Source: CAUZJO01 sp963580245
Lineage (GTDB): Bacteria > Sumerlaeota > Sumerlaeia > MVZB01
NCBI GenBank assembly: GCA_963580245.1
Contig: CAUZJO010000028.1
Location: forward strand, 1-36,626
Direction: 5' to 3'
Length of the DNA stretch: 36,626 nt
This document shows positions 14,968-23,326 of the stretch, in pieces. A program made the translations under genes and the position numbers. The notes under the pieces were generated by a model, which saw nothing but the letters and a program-made list of their open reading frames with translations, ran no database searches and was not told the DNA's origin. Position 1 is the stretch's first letter. Each line of letters begins with the position of its first letter.

Positions 14968-16758
14968 ATGGTCAATGCGCCCACTGACGGCGGCGGCGGG
15001 CCCCGCAAAACACGAAATGCCGGTCCCAAGGCCCAATCCCAGCCATCCGGCGCCGACTCCCAAGAGACCGGCGTGGGGCTCTGGAGCTGGAGCGCGTGGG
15101 TCTTCTTCGCCGCGGTCCTGGCGTTCCAACCGGCGTTTCTGAACGACTTCGCCCATGATGACCGTCCCCAGGTGGCCGAACTGGCGCCGGCCGAGGGGGC
15201 CACGGACTGGTTTGGGGTGGTCGCCCAGCCCTGGTGGCCGCCCGATCACCACAAGACCCCGTGGCGGCCGCTGACCCGGCTGACCATCGCGGTGCAGAAA
15301 GCACTGCACGGCGATCTGGGCTGGCCTTATTACGCGTTCAACCTCGTCCTGCACGCCGTCTGTTCGGTGCTGCTGTTTCATGTCGCGAGGCGGATCGGAA
15401 TGGAGACCTGGGCGGCCGGGCTTGGGAGCCTGATTTTTGCCGTCCACCCGATCCATGCCGAGCCGGTCCACCAGATCGTGGGCCGAGCGGAGGTGCTGGC
15501 CGTCTTCTGGATGCTCGTAGGTCTGTTGCTCTTCGCCCGGCGGCCGGCTCATTGGGCGGGCCACCGTTGGCAACAGCCCCTGTGCTTCGCCTTGGCACTG
15601 GCGGCCAAGGAGCATACGATTCTCTATCCGGTTCTCCTGATCCTGGCCGGCGCGGCCTTGCGGTGGCGGACCGATGGGGGCGAAGGAAGGCCACGTCTAA
15701 TGGGAGATAGGGCGTGGCTCGGCCTCTTGGCGCTGCTGGGCGGGGTCGCGGGCTTGTTCGTCCTGGGCAAATGGACCGTCGCGGGGGGACTGATCGAGCA
15801 GGCCGCGTCGGTGCCGATCCACGAAAACCTCTTGGCCCAGCGGACATTCGCGGATCGACTCCCCGCCGTGATCGGTATTTTCGGCCATGCGGCGAGCCGG
15901 CTGGTCTGGCCGCTCGGCCTCTGCCCGGATTATTCGATGGCGTCATTCCCGCTCGAGCTGGGTTGGCGTTGGCCTTGGGCGTGGGTTGGGGCCGTGATTC
16001 TCGTGTCGTTGGTGGTAATCATGGTCGTCATGATCGGCCGCAAGCGGCCCGGTTGGACACTTGTGGCGGCGGGTCTATTGACCTGGGGCCTGACCTCGAA
16101 CGGCCTTTTTCCGATCGGCGTCGTGACGGCCGAACGCCTGTGGTACTGGCCCTCGGCGGCGGCGTGCCTCGGTTTTGGATGGGGTTTGACCAAACTCGTG
16201 GGCCGGACCAGGCCGGTGCCCCAGCGGCCGCTGACCCTCTGCGCGGCACTGGCGGCCGTCCTGCTCATGACGGCGGCCTGGCACTACGCCCCCGCCTGGC
16301 GAAGTCAACGCGCCATGGCGCAATGGACCATCGACCGCTTCCCGCAAAGCTGGCGCGGACACGTAAACCTCGCCCGGGAGGATTATCAGGACAAGGCTTT
16401 CTCTGAGGGGCTGACTCATGCGCGCCAGGCCACGGAGATCCTGCCCGAGGCCCCCATGGGCTGGGTCTGGCTCGGCCTGAACGCCTCATTCCTGCCCGAC
16501 CGCCGCCGGGAAGCCGAGCCGGCCCTGCGCCACGCCCTGGATCTGGACCCCAACCTCGCCACGGTCCACCGCAACCTGGCCAACCTCTACCAGATGCAAG
16601 GCCGCAACGCTGAAGCGGCGCGAGAACTCGAACTTTACCTCGAAGCTCCAAAAGCCGCCGACCATGAAACGATCAAAAACCGGCTCAAAACCATTCAGAA
16701 CGCGATAGAGGCCCAAGGTCCACCCGGTCATCCCCCCCACTCAAGCACAACAAAATGA
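14968..16758 (+). CDS. TMTC-like membrane protein with C-terminal TPR repeats
   Basis: A 596-residue protein. About ten membrane segments (~43-430) are followed by a hydrophilic TPR region (~455-580) with motifs such as WVWLGLNAS, AEPALRHALDLDPN and VHRNLANLYQMQGRNAEAAR. The first extracytoplasmic loop has an Asp pair (AHDDRPQV), and PWRPLTRLT with FAVHPIHAEPVHQIVGRAE follows. These match the DUF1736/TMTC arrangement, whose eukaryotic members are O-mannosyltransferases of the GT-C class. A sugar transfer role at the inner membrane, with TPRs binding the acceptor, is therefore a reasonable inference. The start ATG at 14968 has only a weak ribosome binding site. It follows larE by 54 nt but is functionally unrelated to it. 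Confidence 0.75.
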   Translation: MVNAPTDGGGGPRKTRNAGPKAQSQPSGADSQETGVGLWSWSAWVFFAAVLAFQPAFLNDFAHDDRPQVAELAPAEGATDWFGVVAQPWWPPDHHKTPWRPLTRLTIAVQKALHGDLGWPYYAFNLVLHAVCSVLLFHVARRIGMETWAAGLGSLIFAVHPIHAEPVHQIVGRAEVLAVFWMLVGLLLFARRPAHWAGHRWQQPLCFALALAAKEHTILYPVLLILAGAALRWRTDGGEGRPRLMGDRAWLGLLALLGGVAGLFVLGKWTVAGGLIEQAASVPIHENLLAQRTFADRLPAVIGIFGHAASRLVWPLGLCPDYSMASFPLELGWRWPWAWVGAVILVSLVVIMVVMIGRKRPGWTLVAAGLLTWGLTSNGLFPIGVVTAERLWYWPSAAACLGFGWGLTKLVGRTRPVPQRPLTLCAALAAVLLMTAAWHYAPAWRSQRAMAQWTIDRFPQSWRGHVNLAREDYQDKAFSEGLTHARQATEILPEAPMGWVWLGLNASFLPDRRREAEPALRHALDLDPNLATVHRNLANLYQMQGRNAEAARELELYLEAPKAADHETIKNRLKTIQNAIEAQGPPGHPPHSSTTK

Positions 16759-16764
16759 ACTCAA

Positions 16765-16863
16765 GGGAACCTCTAAAAATCCGGTTTGCAATCGTCCCTG
16801 CCGGGACTCCGATTCGTTAGCGGGCTGAAAGCAGTCGTCCCTACGGGACTGAATTTTCAGAGG
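16765..16863. repeat. ~95-bp MITE/REP-like palindromic element
   Basis: An imperfect 11-bp terminal inverted repeat (CCTCTAAAAAT at 16770-16780, ATTTTCAGAGG at 16853-16863, one mismatch) bounds internal hairpins. These are GTCCC-TGCC-GGGAC around 16794-16807, and a compound hairpin at 16825-16860 with outer arms CTGAAA/TTTCAG and inner GTCCC-TAC-GGGAC. It lies between the convergent TMTC-like gene and gmhA and encodes nothing. The nested palindromes fit a non-autonomous mobile repeat of the REP or MITE kind. Confidence 0.55.
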
Positions 16864-16937
16864 CGCCTTCAATTAAGAATCCGCAAAATCCGCCCAATCC
16901 GCGTCCCATTGATTCCCGTCCAGCCCTCATGCCCCCG

Positions 16938-17519
16938 CTAATCCCTCCCCACCACCCATCTCTCAATCGCCTCGCAGACGAGATGGAGCGCCAGAGTATG
17001 GATCTCTTGGACGCGCGCGGAATCGCGGTCGGGCACGATGAAGGCATGGTCGCATAGAGCCCCCGCCGGGCCGCCATCGCCGCCCAATAGGCCGATCGTG
17101 ATGCAACCCCTCTCCCTGGCCGCCTCCAACGCCCGGATGACGTTATCCGAGCGGCCGCTCGTGGAAAAGGCGACGACGACGTCCCCCTTCGCGGCCAGCA
17201 CTCGCACCTGACGGGCGAAGACCTCCTCATACCCGAAATCATTGGCGATGCAGGTCAGCACCGTGGGATCGGCCGCCAGGCTAATCGCGGGCAGGGGAGG
17301 GCGGTCGGATCGGTAGCGGCCCACCAGTTCCTCGGCGAGATGCAGGGCCTCGGCGGCGCTTCCCCCGTTGCCCAAGGTCAGTGCCTTGCCCCCGCCCTCG
17401 ATGCACGCGACGACCGAGCGGCAAATCGTCTCGACGGCCCCGATCAACTCCGGATCGCTGCGCACCACCTCAAGCAGCTCGGCGGCCGACGCCATCTGTT
17501 GTTCGATCCAGTCGCGCAC
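16938..17519 (-). CDS. gmhA: D-sedoheptulose 7-phosphate isomerase (SIS domain)
   Basis: GmhA converts sedoheptulose-7-phosphate to D-glycero-D-manno-heptose-7-phosphate, the first step toward ADP- or GDP-heptose for LPS core or S-layer glycans. The 193-residue protein matches family length. It shows GNGGS (50-54), H60 and E64 in LHLAEELVGRY, STSG (119-122) and VQEIHT with Q171 and H174, matching the zinc and active-site residues of E. coli GmhA. A longer open frame runs upstream but overlaps DUF971. The GTG at 17519, with AAGGAG upstream and only 2 nt after the DUF971 stop, is the better start. Other heptose genes are not in the window. A related SIS isomerase role cannot be excluded. Confidence 0.9.
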   Translation of the reverse strand: MRDWIEQQMASAAELLEVVRSDPELIGAVETICRSVVACIEGGGKALTLGNGGSAAEALHLAEELVGRYRSDRPPLPAISLAADPTVLTCIANDFGYEEVFARQVRVLAAKGDVVVAFSTSGRSDNVIRALEAARERGCITIGLLGGDGGPAGALCDHAFIVPDRDSARVQEIHTLALHLVCEAIERWVVGRD

Positions 17520-17521
17520 GC

Positions 17522-17857
17522 TCAGGTCTCCTTCGGCTGCTCGTCGAGCGTGACTTCGGCCAGCTTGCGCAGCATTTCGAACGAATAGATGCCGGTCGAG
17601 TGCTGGTCGCTCCATAGAAACTGGATCGCGTAGGCGCCGACCGGAACGATCCGGAGCGGGTGGATATCCTCGGGCACGTCGTCCATGCTGATCAGCTCGC
17701 GGCCGGTCATCTCCTCGCGGCAGGTCGCGCACTGGCACTGGTAGCGCAGCCGCCGATAGGAGTGACGCGTGCGCGGGCCGTCGCTCCAATCGATTTCGAC
17801 CTCCGTGGGTGAAGTCTCGTTGATGCGCAACGGGCGGATCTGCCGGAATGCCGTCAT
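17522..17857 (-). CDS. DUF971 / gamma-butyrobetaine hydroxylase-like N-terminal domain protein
   Basis: A 111-residue stand-alone DUF971 (GBBH-like_N) protein. The family pattern is clear: an N-terminal IRPLRI strand, EIDWSDG, the YRRLRYQCQCATCREE segment with its conserved cysteines, then PVGAYAIQFLWSDQHSTGIYSFEMLR. Stand-alone members are small cytosolic proteins whose cysteines may bind metal. Some are linked to Fe-S or redox metabolism, but the role is not settled. I chose the ATG at 17857, which has a purine-rich AGAAGAGA just upstream, over a TTG nine codons earlier. gmhA follows after 2 nt and is probably translationally linked. Confidence 0.88.
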   Translation of the reverse strand: MTAFRQIRPLRINETSPTEVEIDWSDGPRTRHSYRRLRYQCQCATCREEMTGRELISMDDVPEDIHPLRIVPVGAYAIQFLWSDQHSTGIYSFEMLRKLAEVTLDEQPKET

Positions 17858-18024
17858 GGTCTCTTCTGCCGGGTCTGCCCGCAACGGGCCGGTTCAGTCC
17901 GCCGCAACGAAGGCGCGTCACAACTCAATAAATCGTTCGCCTCGCCCGCCGTAATGTTAGGGAGAAAAGACTACAGGCTAGATAGGATAATGCCAATCGA
18001 TATCGGGAAACCGTGGAGATCGGG

Positions 18025-18840
18025 ATGCAGGAAAACTCGACAGACCAACCCACGCCGCGCCGTCTCAAGCTCACCCTGCAGTACGACGGCACCGAGTTCC
18101 AGGGCTGGCAATTTCAGCCCAACGGCCCCAGCGTCCAGCAGACGCTCGAGGAAGCCCTCGAAAAGCTGCTCGGGCAACGCTTGCGGGTCCACTCGGCGGG
18201 CCGGACCGACAGCGGCGTCCACGCCCTGGCCATGCCCGTCCATTTCGACGTGGACCACCCCATCCCAACTGCGAACCTGCCCGTGGCACTGGCCAAGTTC
18301 CTGCCCGTTTCGATCAGCGTGCTCTCGGCCGAGGACGTCGCCCCCGACTTCCACGCCCGCCACGACGCCATCCTGCGCTGGTATCGCTACCAGATCCACC
18401 TCTCGCCCCTGCGCCTGCCGCTGGGCCCGCGGGCGTGGCACGTCTACCGTCCGCTCGACCTGGGGGCGATGGAGCAGGGACTGGCGCTCGCGCGCGGGGA
18501 GCATGATTTCAGCGGCTTCCGCTCCAGCCAATGCCAAGCCCGACGCACGCGGCTCAAGATCGAGCAGGCCCGGCTCACCCGCGATGGCGAGCTGATCGCG
18601 CTGGATTTCAAATGCCGCTCGTTCCTGCAGCACATGGTCCGGTTCCTGGTGGGGAGCGTCGTCGCGATGGGCCATGGCCAGATCGACCGCGCCCGCCTGC
18701 TGCGCATCCTCGAGCACGGCGACCGGCCCGAACTGATCCTCTGCGCCCCGCCGCAAGGCTTGTGCCTGATGGGTGTGGCGTATAATGACGCGGCGCGACA
18801 AGGAATGCTGGCCGCTGATCCCACGCCGCCGAGTTTCTGA
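18025..18840 (+). CDS. truA: tRNA pseudouridine(38-40) synthase TruA
   Basis: TruA isomerises uridines 38-40 in the tRNA anticodon stem-loop. The protein has the N-terminal LQYDGTEFQGWQ motif, the catalytic Asp D62 in GRTDSGVHA, then YRYQIHL and FQHM-type residues (RSFLQHMVRFLVGS) near the C-terminus. With the ATG at 18025 it has 271 residues, normal for TruA. A GTG four codons earlier (18013) is an alternative, but the GGAG at 18016-18019 fits the ATG. The gene is divergent from DUF971 and is followed 23 nt later by the phosphatase gene, so the two may share a transcript. Confidence 0.95.
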   Translation: MQENSTDQPTPRRLKLTLQYDGTEFQGWQFQPNGPSVQQTLEEALEKLLGQRLRVHSAGRTDSGVHALAMPVHFDVDHPIPTANLPVALAKFLPVSISVLSAEDVAPDFHARHDAILRWYRYQIHLSPLRLPLGPRAWHVYRPLDLGAMEQGLALARGEHDFSGFRSSQCQARRTRLKIEQARLTRDGELIALDFKCRSFLQHMVRFLVGSVVAMGHGQIDRARLLRILEHGDRPELILCAPPQGLCLMGVAYNDAARQGMLAADPTPPSF

Positions 18841-18863
18841 CGGTCCCCGAGCCGAAGCCCGCG

Positions 18864-19392
18864 ATGAGCGATGACACGCCCACAACCCGCCCCTCCACCT
18901 GGGCCGACCCGATCAAACTGGAGGGCGCGCCGAATCTCCACGCCGTCTGCGGAGACCTCTACCGCGGCGCCCAGCCGACCGAAGTGGGCATGCTCGGCCT
19001 TGAAGCGATGGGAATCGAAACGATTGTCAGTCTGCGCGCGTATCATTCGGACCACAATGAGATAATCAAGACCGGCTTGGGATTATGAGCATATCGTCAT
19101 GAAGGCGTGGCACCCCAAAGAGAAACAGGTCGTCAGGTTCCTGCAGATCGTGACCAATCCCAAGCGCGCGCCGGTTTTGGTCCACTGTCAGCACGGCGCG
19201 GACCGGACCGGCCTGATGTGCGCGATCTACCGCGTGGCCGTCCAGGGATGGACCAAGGAGGAGGCCATCCGCGAGATGACCCAGGGCGGATACGGTTTTC
19301 ACAAAGCCTGGGTGAACATCGTCCCGTGGTTCAGGAAGCTGGACATCGACGACATCAAAGTGAAAGCGGGCCTCCAACCAATGCGCGACTGA
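18864..19392 (+). pseudogene. dual-specificity/tyrosine phosphatase-like protein, one-base frameshift
   Basis: Two adjoining frames make one 175-residue phosphatase if a single G is removed from the GGG at 19079-19081. The corrected join reads KTGLDYEHIVMKAWHP, which continues smoothly. The N-terminal part has NLHAVCGDLYRGAQP and GIETIVSLRAYHSD. The C-terminal part has the HCx5R signature VLVHCQHGADRTG, followed by YRVAVQGWTKEEAI and GGYGFH. This places it in the cysteine-dependent phosphatase superfamily. No signal peptide is visible. Substrate is unknown. As written, the frame stops before the catalytic Cys, so no active enzyme would be made from the first start. Confidence 0.8.
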
Positions 19393-19642
19393 TTCTCTTG
19401 ATTGCTATCCCGTGCCGGTTTATCCTTGCGCCACGGCTTGGCGGCAGGCCCAATCCCGGCCTTTTATGGTTTCAACCTGGGTTCAGCGGCGGCGGGCACG
19501 GATCGTGCCATGAATCGACTCGGGGTGTTTCTCGCACCGTCGATCGGCGCGTGGCAACCGGGGTAAAGGACGCGGGCGGGCCGTCTTGAAGGCATCATGG
19601 ATAGAGCTTCACGTCGAAAGACCTTTTACGAGGGGGAGAACG

Positions 19643-21748
19643 ATGGTTGTGAATCGTCACGATGGTTATCGAACAAGCAGGATTCGGGCGAGAGGAATTG
19701 GAATTCGGCTTTGGAAGGCGGTCGTCGTCTGTGTAGGGACGTTCTTCGCGACGGCCGGCTTCGGCGCCGAGTTGATCGCGGACTTCGAGGGGGAGGACTT
19801 CGGGGCCTGGGAGGTGACGGGGGAGGCGTTTGGCGCGGGGCCCGCCGAGGGGACCTTGCCGGGGCAGGGGGTCGTCAGCGGGTTTATGGGACAGGGGCTT
19901 GTGAATAGTTTTCATAACGGGAACGAAGCCCAGGGCAGCCTCACGTCGCCCGCCATCACGATCGAGCGCGATTTCATCAACTTCGTCGTCGGGGGCGGGG
20001 ATTTCCCGCGCGAGCCCAAGGATGAGAGCGAACGCGCCAGGGGGATCATCAAGGGCGTCCCCGGGGCCATTGGGACCGACTCGGGCGAATGCACCGTGAA
20101 TCTTGTCGTCGAAGGCGAGGCCGTGCGCAGTGCCACCGGCATCATCCAAACGGCGGCCGACAACGAACATCTCTCGTGGTACACCTGGGACGTCAAGGAC
20201 TTGCGGGGCAAGAGCGGGACCATCCTGATCCTGGACAAGAACTCGGGGCCGTTCGGCCACATCACGGTCGATCACCTCACGCAGGACGACGAGCGTAAGA
20301 TGCCGCTGTATGCCAATCCGCTCCTGACGCGGGCCAACAGCAGCATCGAGGGTGCGCGGGCGCGGGCCGAGGCCGACCCCACGCGGCCGACTTACCACGT
20401 CCTACCGCCGGCGACCTACTCGAACGGCCCCCACGGCCCGGTCTATCACAACGGCGCGTATCACCTGTTTTACCAGATCTGCCCGTGGGGCTGGGGGAAC
20501 GGCGGCCGATGGTTTTGGGGCCACTGGCGCAGCAAGGACCTGGTGTATTGGGAACATCTGCCGCTCGCGTTGTGGCCGTCGTACGAGATGGGAGAAAAGC
20601 TGGTCATGGCCGGCTCGAGCGCGATCAGCGACGACGGGACGCCGATGATCTTCTACTCGAGTGCCGCTCCGGGCCGAGGGATCGAGCAGTGGGCCGCGAT
20701 CGGCGACGACGATCTGATCAACTGGAAAAAGTACGCGGAGAACCCTTTGTTCGAGGGGCACGGCGTCGATCCGTGGCTGTTCAAGGAGGCCGGGCGGTGG
20801 TACATGGTCCTGGGCGGCGCCACGCCCGAGGGCAAGGGCGGCTTCACGCTACACGGTTCAGATGACCTGCTCAACTGGGAATTCCTCGGCTATCCGTATG
20901 AAGGGACCGGCGAACGCAAACTGCCAAGCTGGGAAGTGCCGAATTTCTTCAAACTGGGTAACAAGTGGGTCCTTGTCTACGAACCGCACGGACCGACGCG
21001 CTATCTGACGGGGACGTTCGATTTCAAAACCTACAAATTCGAGCCCGAGGCCGAGGGCTTCATGGACTACGCGGGGGTGGCGCGATTCGATTTCGATAAG
21101 GAAACGTTCATCGATTTCGACGGGCATTTTGTGGGCTGTACCTCGGTGGAGGACGCTGGGGGCCGGCGCATCCACTGGGGGCTGGTCACGGGCTGGGACC
21201 CGGAGCGGGTGGGTCCCTATCTGATGGAAGACCGCAGTTGGAACGGTTGCATGACGCTGCCGCGCGAGCTGACGATCCGGCCCGACGGGAAGCTGATCCA
21301 AAAGCCGATCCCCGAGTTGGCGAGTCTGCGGGGCGAGCATTATTCGGTTTCCGATATCGAGTTGGCCGACGCTTCCTACGTGCTCAACGGCATCGAGGGC
21401 GACACGCTCGAGATCCTCGTCGAATTCGCGCCGGCCGGCGCCAAGGAGTTCGGCTTGAAGGTCCGTCGCTCGAAGGACGGCGAGCGAAGCATAAAGATCA
21501 ACTGGGATGGCGAGTTGCTCAACGTGGGCCGGCACAAAGGACCCGAGGGAATGCTGGAGGGCGAGACGACCCTGAAACTTCACATCTTCCTGGACAGGAG
21601 CGTGATGGAGGTGTTCGCCAATGATTGGGCGTGCTTCACTGATGTCATCTATCCGCCCCAGACCGATTTGGGTATCGAGCTGTTTGCCTCCGGAGGGGCC
21701 GTAGCGGTCAAATCACTGGATGTTTGGCGGGTAGGGTCGATCTGGTAA
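19643..21748 (+). CDS. secreted GH32-like protein with N-terminal sandwich domain, nucleophile Asp replaced
   Basis: A 701-residue exported protein. The signal sequence spans ~20-41. An N-terminal beta-rich domain (~44-215, LIADFEGEDFGAW to GHITVDHL) of the type often fused to bacterial GH32 enzymes follows. The five-bladed GH32 region (~245-560) and a C-terminal beta-sandwich (~590-700, with FLDRSVMEVFAND) complete it. GH32 enzymes act on fructans and sucrose. The DP motif (D376 in GVDPWLF) and the acid/base (E431 in SWEVPN) are present. The nucleophile motif NDPNG reads NGPHG (N261, G262), so the catalytic Asp is missing. It may be a binding protein, inactive, or use altered chemistry. The ATG at 19643 has GGGGGAG upstream. 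Confidence 0.82.
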   Translation: MVVNRHDGYRTSRIRARGIGIRLWKAVVVCVGTFFATAGFGAELIADFEGEDFGAWEVTGEAFGAGPAEGTLPGQGVVSGFMGQGLVNSFHNGNEAQGSLTSPAITIERDFINFVVGGGDFPREPKDESERARGIIKGVPGAIGTDSGECTVNLVVEGEAVRSATGIIQTAADNEHLSWYTWDVKDLRGKSGTILILDKNSGPFGHITVDHLTQDDERKMPLYANPLLTRANSSIEGARARAEADPTRPTYHVLPPATYSNGPHGPVYHNGAYHLFYQICPWGWGNGGRWFWGHWRSKDLVYWEHLPLALWPSYEMGEKLVMAGSSAISDDGTPMIFYSSAAPGRGIEQWAAIGDDDLINWKKYAENPLFEGHGVDPWLFKEAGRWYMVLGGATPEGKGGFTLHGSDDLLNWEFLGYPYEGTGERKLPSWEVPNFFKLGNKWVLVYEPHGPTRYLTGTFDFKTYKFEPEAEGFMDYAGVARFDFDKETFIDFDGHFVGCTSVEDAGGRRIHWGLVTGWDPERVGPYLMEDRSWNGCMTLPRELTIRPDGKLIQKPIPELASLRGEHYSVSDIELADASYVLNGIEGDTLEILVEFAPAGAKEFGLKVRRSKDGERSIKINWDGELLNVGRHKGPEGMLEGETTLKLHIFLDRSVMEVFANDWACFTDVIYPPQTDLGIELFASGGAVAVKSLDVWRVGSIW

Positions 21749-21807
21749 CCGCGCCGCGATGGGCCTTCGGCGCCGCCGCTTCTGCCGAATCGAACAGCCG
21801 AGCCTGA

Positions 21808-22455
21808 TCAGTATTTTTTCTTGGCGCCGGGGACGATCCGTCCGTCGTGGTGATAAACGATCTGGCCTGGGCTAAGCGTCCCATTGGTCGGGTCATAGAA
21901 GTATTCCAAGTTCTTGAGATTGCAATGCCAATCGCGGTCGGGCCCGGCGCTCTCCAGTTGCCAGAAGCCTGAAAAGATCTCCGTGATGGGATTGATCGCG
22001 GGCCGGCCTACTTGAGAATGCGGCCGATAACCGTGCGGGGCGCCCGAAAAGATGCTGGCGACCAAATCGCCTCGCCAGTCGAAAAAACAATTGGCCACGG
22101 GAATATAAAGATTGTTGTTGAAATAATCCCACGGAATCTCCCCGAGATATTCGATGGGCGTGGTGAGCAGATGGCCCATATGTCTATTCCCATCGGTTCG
22201 ATCCAGTGCATCGACAAACCATTCCCCCTCGTCCTTGTACGGATTCAGCCTCCTCGTGATTGGGATCTGGAGATTGTCGACTTCGTAGGATGTGATGGCC
22301 ATCCCTTCGGTCCGCATGTCGGCAATGACCCGGGATACTTTTGCTCGCGTCTGCGCTTCAAGAAAGTTCGGCACGGCGATGGCCGCGAGGATGGCAATAA
22401 TCGCCACAACGATCAGCAATTCGATCAACGTGAATCCAATGCGGTGCATGCTCAT
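21808..22455 (-). CDS. prepilin-like protein, tandem paralogue B
   Basis: A 215-residue protein with a class-III leader (MSMHRIG, then FTLIELLIVVAIIAILAAIA) and VPNFLEAQTRAKVSRV. The globular domain shares long blocks with the gene just upstream: HMGHLLTTPIEYLGEIPWDY, IFSGAPHG, FWQLESAGPDR and YFYDPTNGTLSPGQ. The two therefore arose by tandem duplication and then diverged. The end is basic (GAKKKY). The ATG at 22455 has AGGAAG upstream; a TTG seven codons earlier is less likely. Localisation is probably envelope or surface after processing by prepilin peptidase. No secretion ATPase or platform gene lies nearby, so the machinery must be encoded elsewhere. Confidence 0.88.
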   Translation of the reverse strand: MSMHRIGFTLIELLIVVAIIAILAAIAVPNFLEAQTRAKVSRVIADMRTEGMAITSYEVDNLQIPITRRLNPYKDEGEWFVDALDRTDGNRHMGHLLTTPIEYLGEIPWDYFNNNLYIPVANCFFDWRGDLVASIFSGAPHGYRPHSQVGRPAINPITEIFSGFWQLESAGPDRDWHCNLKNLEYFYDPTNGTLSPGQIVYHHDGRIVPGAKKKY

Positions 22456-22487
22456 TGGAGCTGCTTCCTCACCCAAGTTTGGTTGGT

Positions 22488-22510
22488 ATCATGCGTCAGA
22501 ACACATTCCG
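22488..22510 (-). repeat. duplicated promoter-like leader block of the prepilin pair
   Basis: The 17-nt block at 22494-22510 matches 23196-23212 at 14 of 17 positions. In the upstream copy this block is the spacer of a promoter with TTGTGG and TATAAG. Here the -10-like hexamer reads CATGAT (22493-22488, minus strand) and the -35 is lost at the preceding gene's end. The leader was evidently duplicated with the gene, and the second copy looks weakened. Confidence 0.45.
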
Positions 22511-22516
22511 TTCTGA

Positions 22517-23155
22517 TTAGTATTTCTTCTTTATGGCGCCGGGGATGAGCCTTCCGTCGTGGTGATAAACAAGCTGGCCCGGGCTAAGGGTCCCATTGGT
22601 CGGATCATAGAAATATTCGCCGTTGCTGGGGTCGCAATGCCAACTGCGGTCGGGTCCGGCGCTTTCGAGCTGCCAGAAACCTGAGTTGATCTCCTCAATG
22701 GGATTGATAATGTGCATCGGTTTCATGCCATGCGGAGCGCCTGAAAAGATGCTGGAGACCACCATGCCCCGAAAGTCCATATTACAATTCGGATGGGGGA
22801 TATATAGACCGGAGTTGAAATAATCCCACGGAATCTCCCCGAGATATTCTATCGGCGTGGTGAGTAGATGACCCATGTGCCTGCGGTTATCGTCTCTTAC
22901 GTCCAACCAGTCGACAACCCACTGCCCATACTTCGCCACGGGATTCACCCTCGATATGAGAGGGAATTGGAGATAATCCACCTCGTAGGCCGTAATGGCG
23001 ACCCCTTCGGTTCTCAGGTCGGCCAAGACCCTGGATACTTTTGCTCGCGTCTGCGCCTCAAGAAAATTCGGCACGGCAATGGCCGCCAGGATCGCGATAA
23101 TCGCCACGACGATCAGCAATTCGATCAACGTGAATCCTGTAGAACGCAATTTCAC
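22517..23155 (-). CDS. prepilin-like protein, tandem paralogue A
   Basis: A 212-residue protein with leader MKLRSTG before FTLIELLIVVAIIAILAAIA. The downstream segment VPNFLEAQTRAKVSRV and C-terminal signature ESAGPDRSW / YDPTNGTLSPGQ are shared with paralogue B. The start is GTG at 23155 with AGGAGAG eight bases upstream. The mature protein would keep the N-terminal pilin helix and a globular head closing in a basic tail (GAIKKKY). It has its own promoter-like sequence upstream and is separated by 61 nt from paralogue B downstream. The two may form mixed filaments or alternative surface variants; this is inference from the shared leader and the divergent mid-region (~75-100). Confidence 0.88.
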   Translation of the reverse strand: MKLRSTGFTLIELLIVVAIIAILAAIAVPNFLEAQTRAKVSRVLADLRTEGVAITAYEVDYLQFPLISRVNPVAKYGQWVVDWLDVRDDNRRHMGHLLTTPIEYLGEIPWDYFNSGLYIPHPNCNMDFRGMVVSSIFSGAPHGMKPMHIINPIEEINSGFWQLESAGPDRSWHCDPSNGEYFYDPTNGTLSPGQLVYHHDGRLIPGAIKKKY

Positions 23156-23189
23156 TGTTTCTCTCCTCAGCTAAAAAATCCCTCCCGTC

Positions 23190-23218
23190 CTTATACATCG
23201 GAACACACTCCGCCACAA
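23190..23218 (-). promoter_or_regulatory. sigma-70-like promoter for the tandem prepilins
   Basis: Minus strand: TTGTGG (23218-23213), 17 nt, TATAAG (23195-23190). It lies about 35 nt before the GTG start of paralogue A. The -10 matches consensus at five of six positions. The spacer is the block repeated upstream of paralogue B. Confidence 0.5.
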
Positions 23219-23326
23219 CCCTTCATTTCGGACCCGGTAACATAATAGGCGTGCCCCGCGATAGCAGCAGGGTGCGCGGGACGATCGGCAAGACATTGCC
23301 TCGGGCGGCGTCATCTCGCGTCTCTT

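Noticed and set aside
14404..15615. 403-codon minus-strand frame across larE and the TMTC-like gene
   Set aside because: It spans two well-supported plus-strand genes and shows shadow-type composition.
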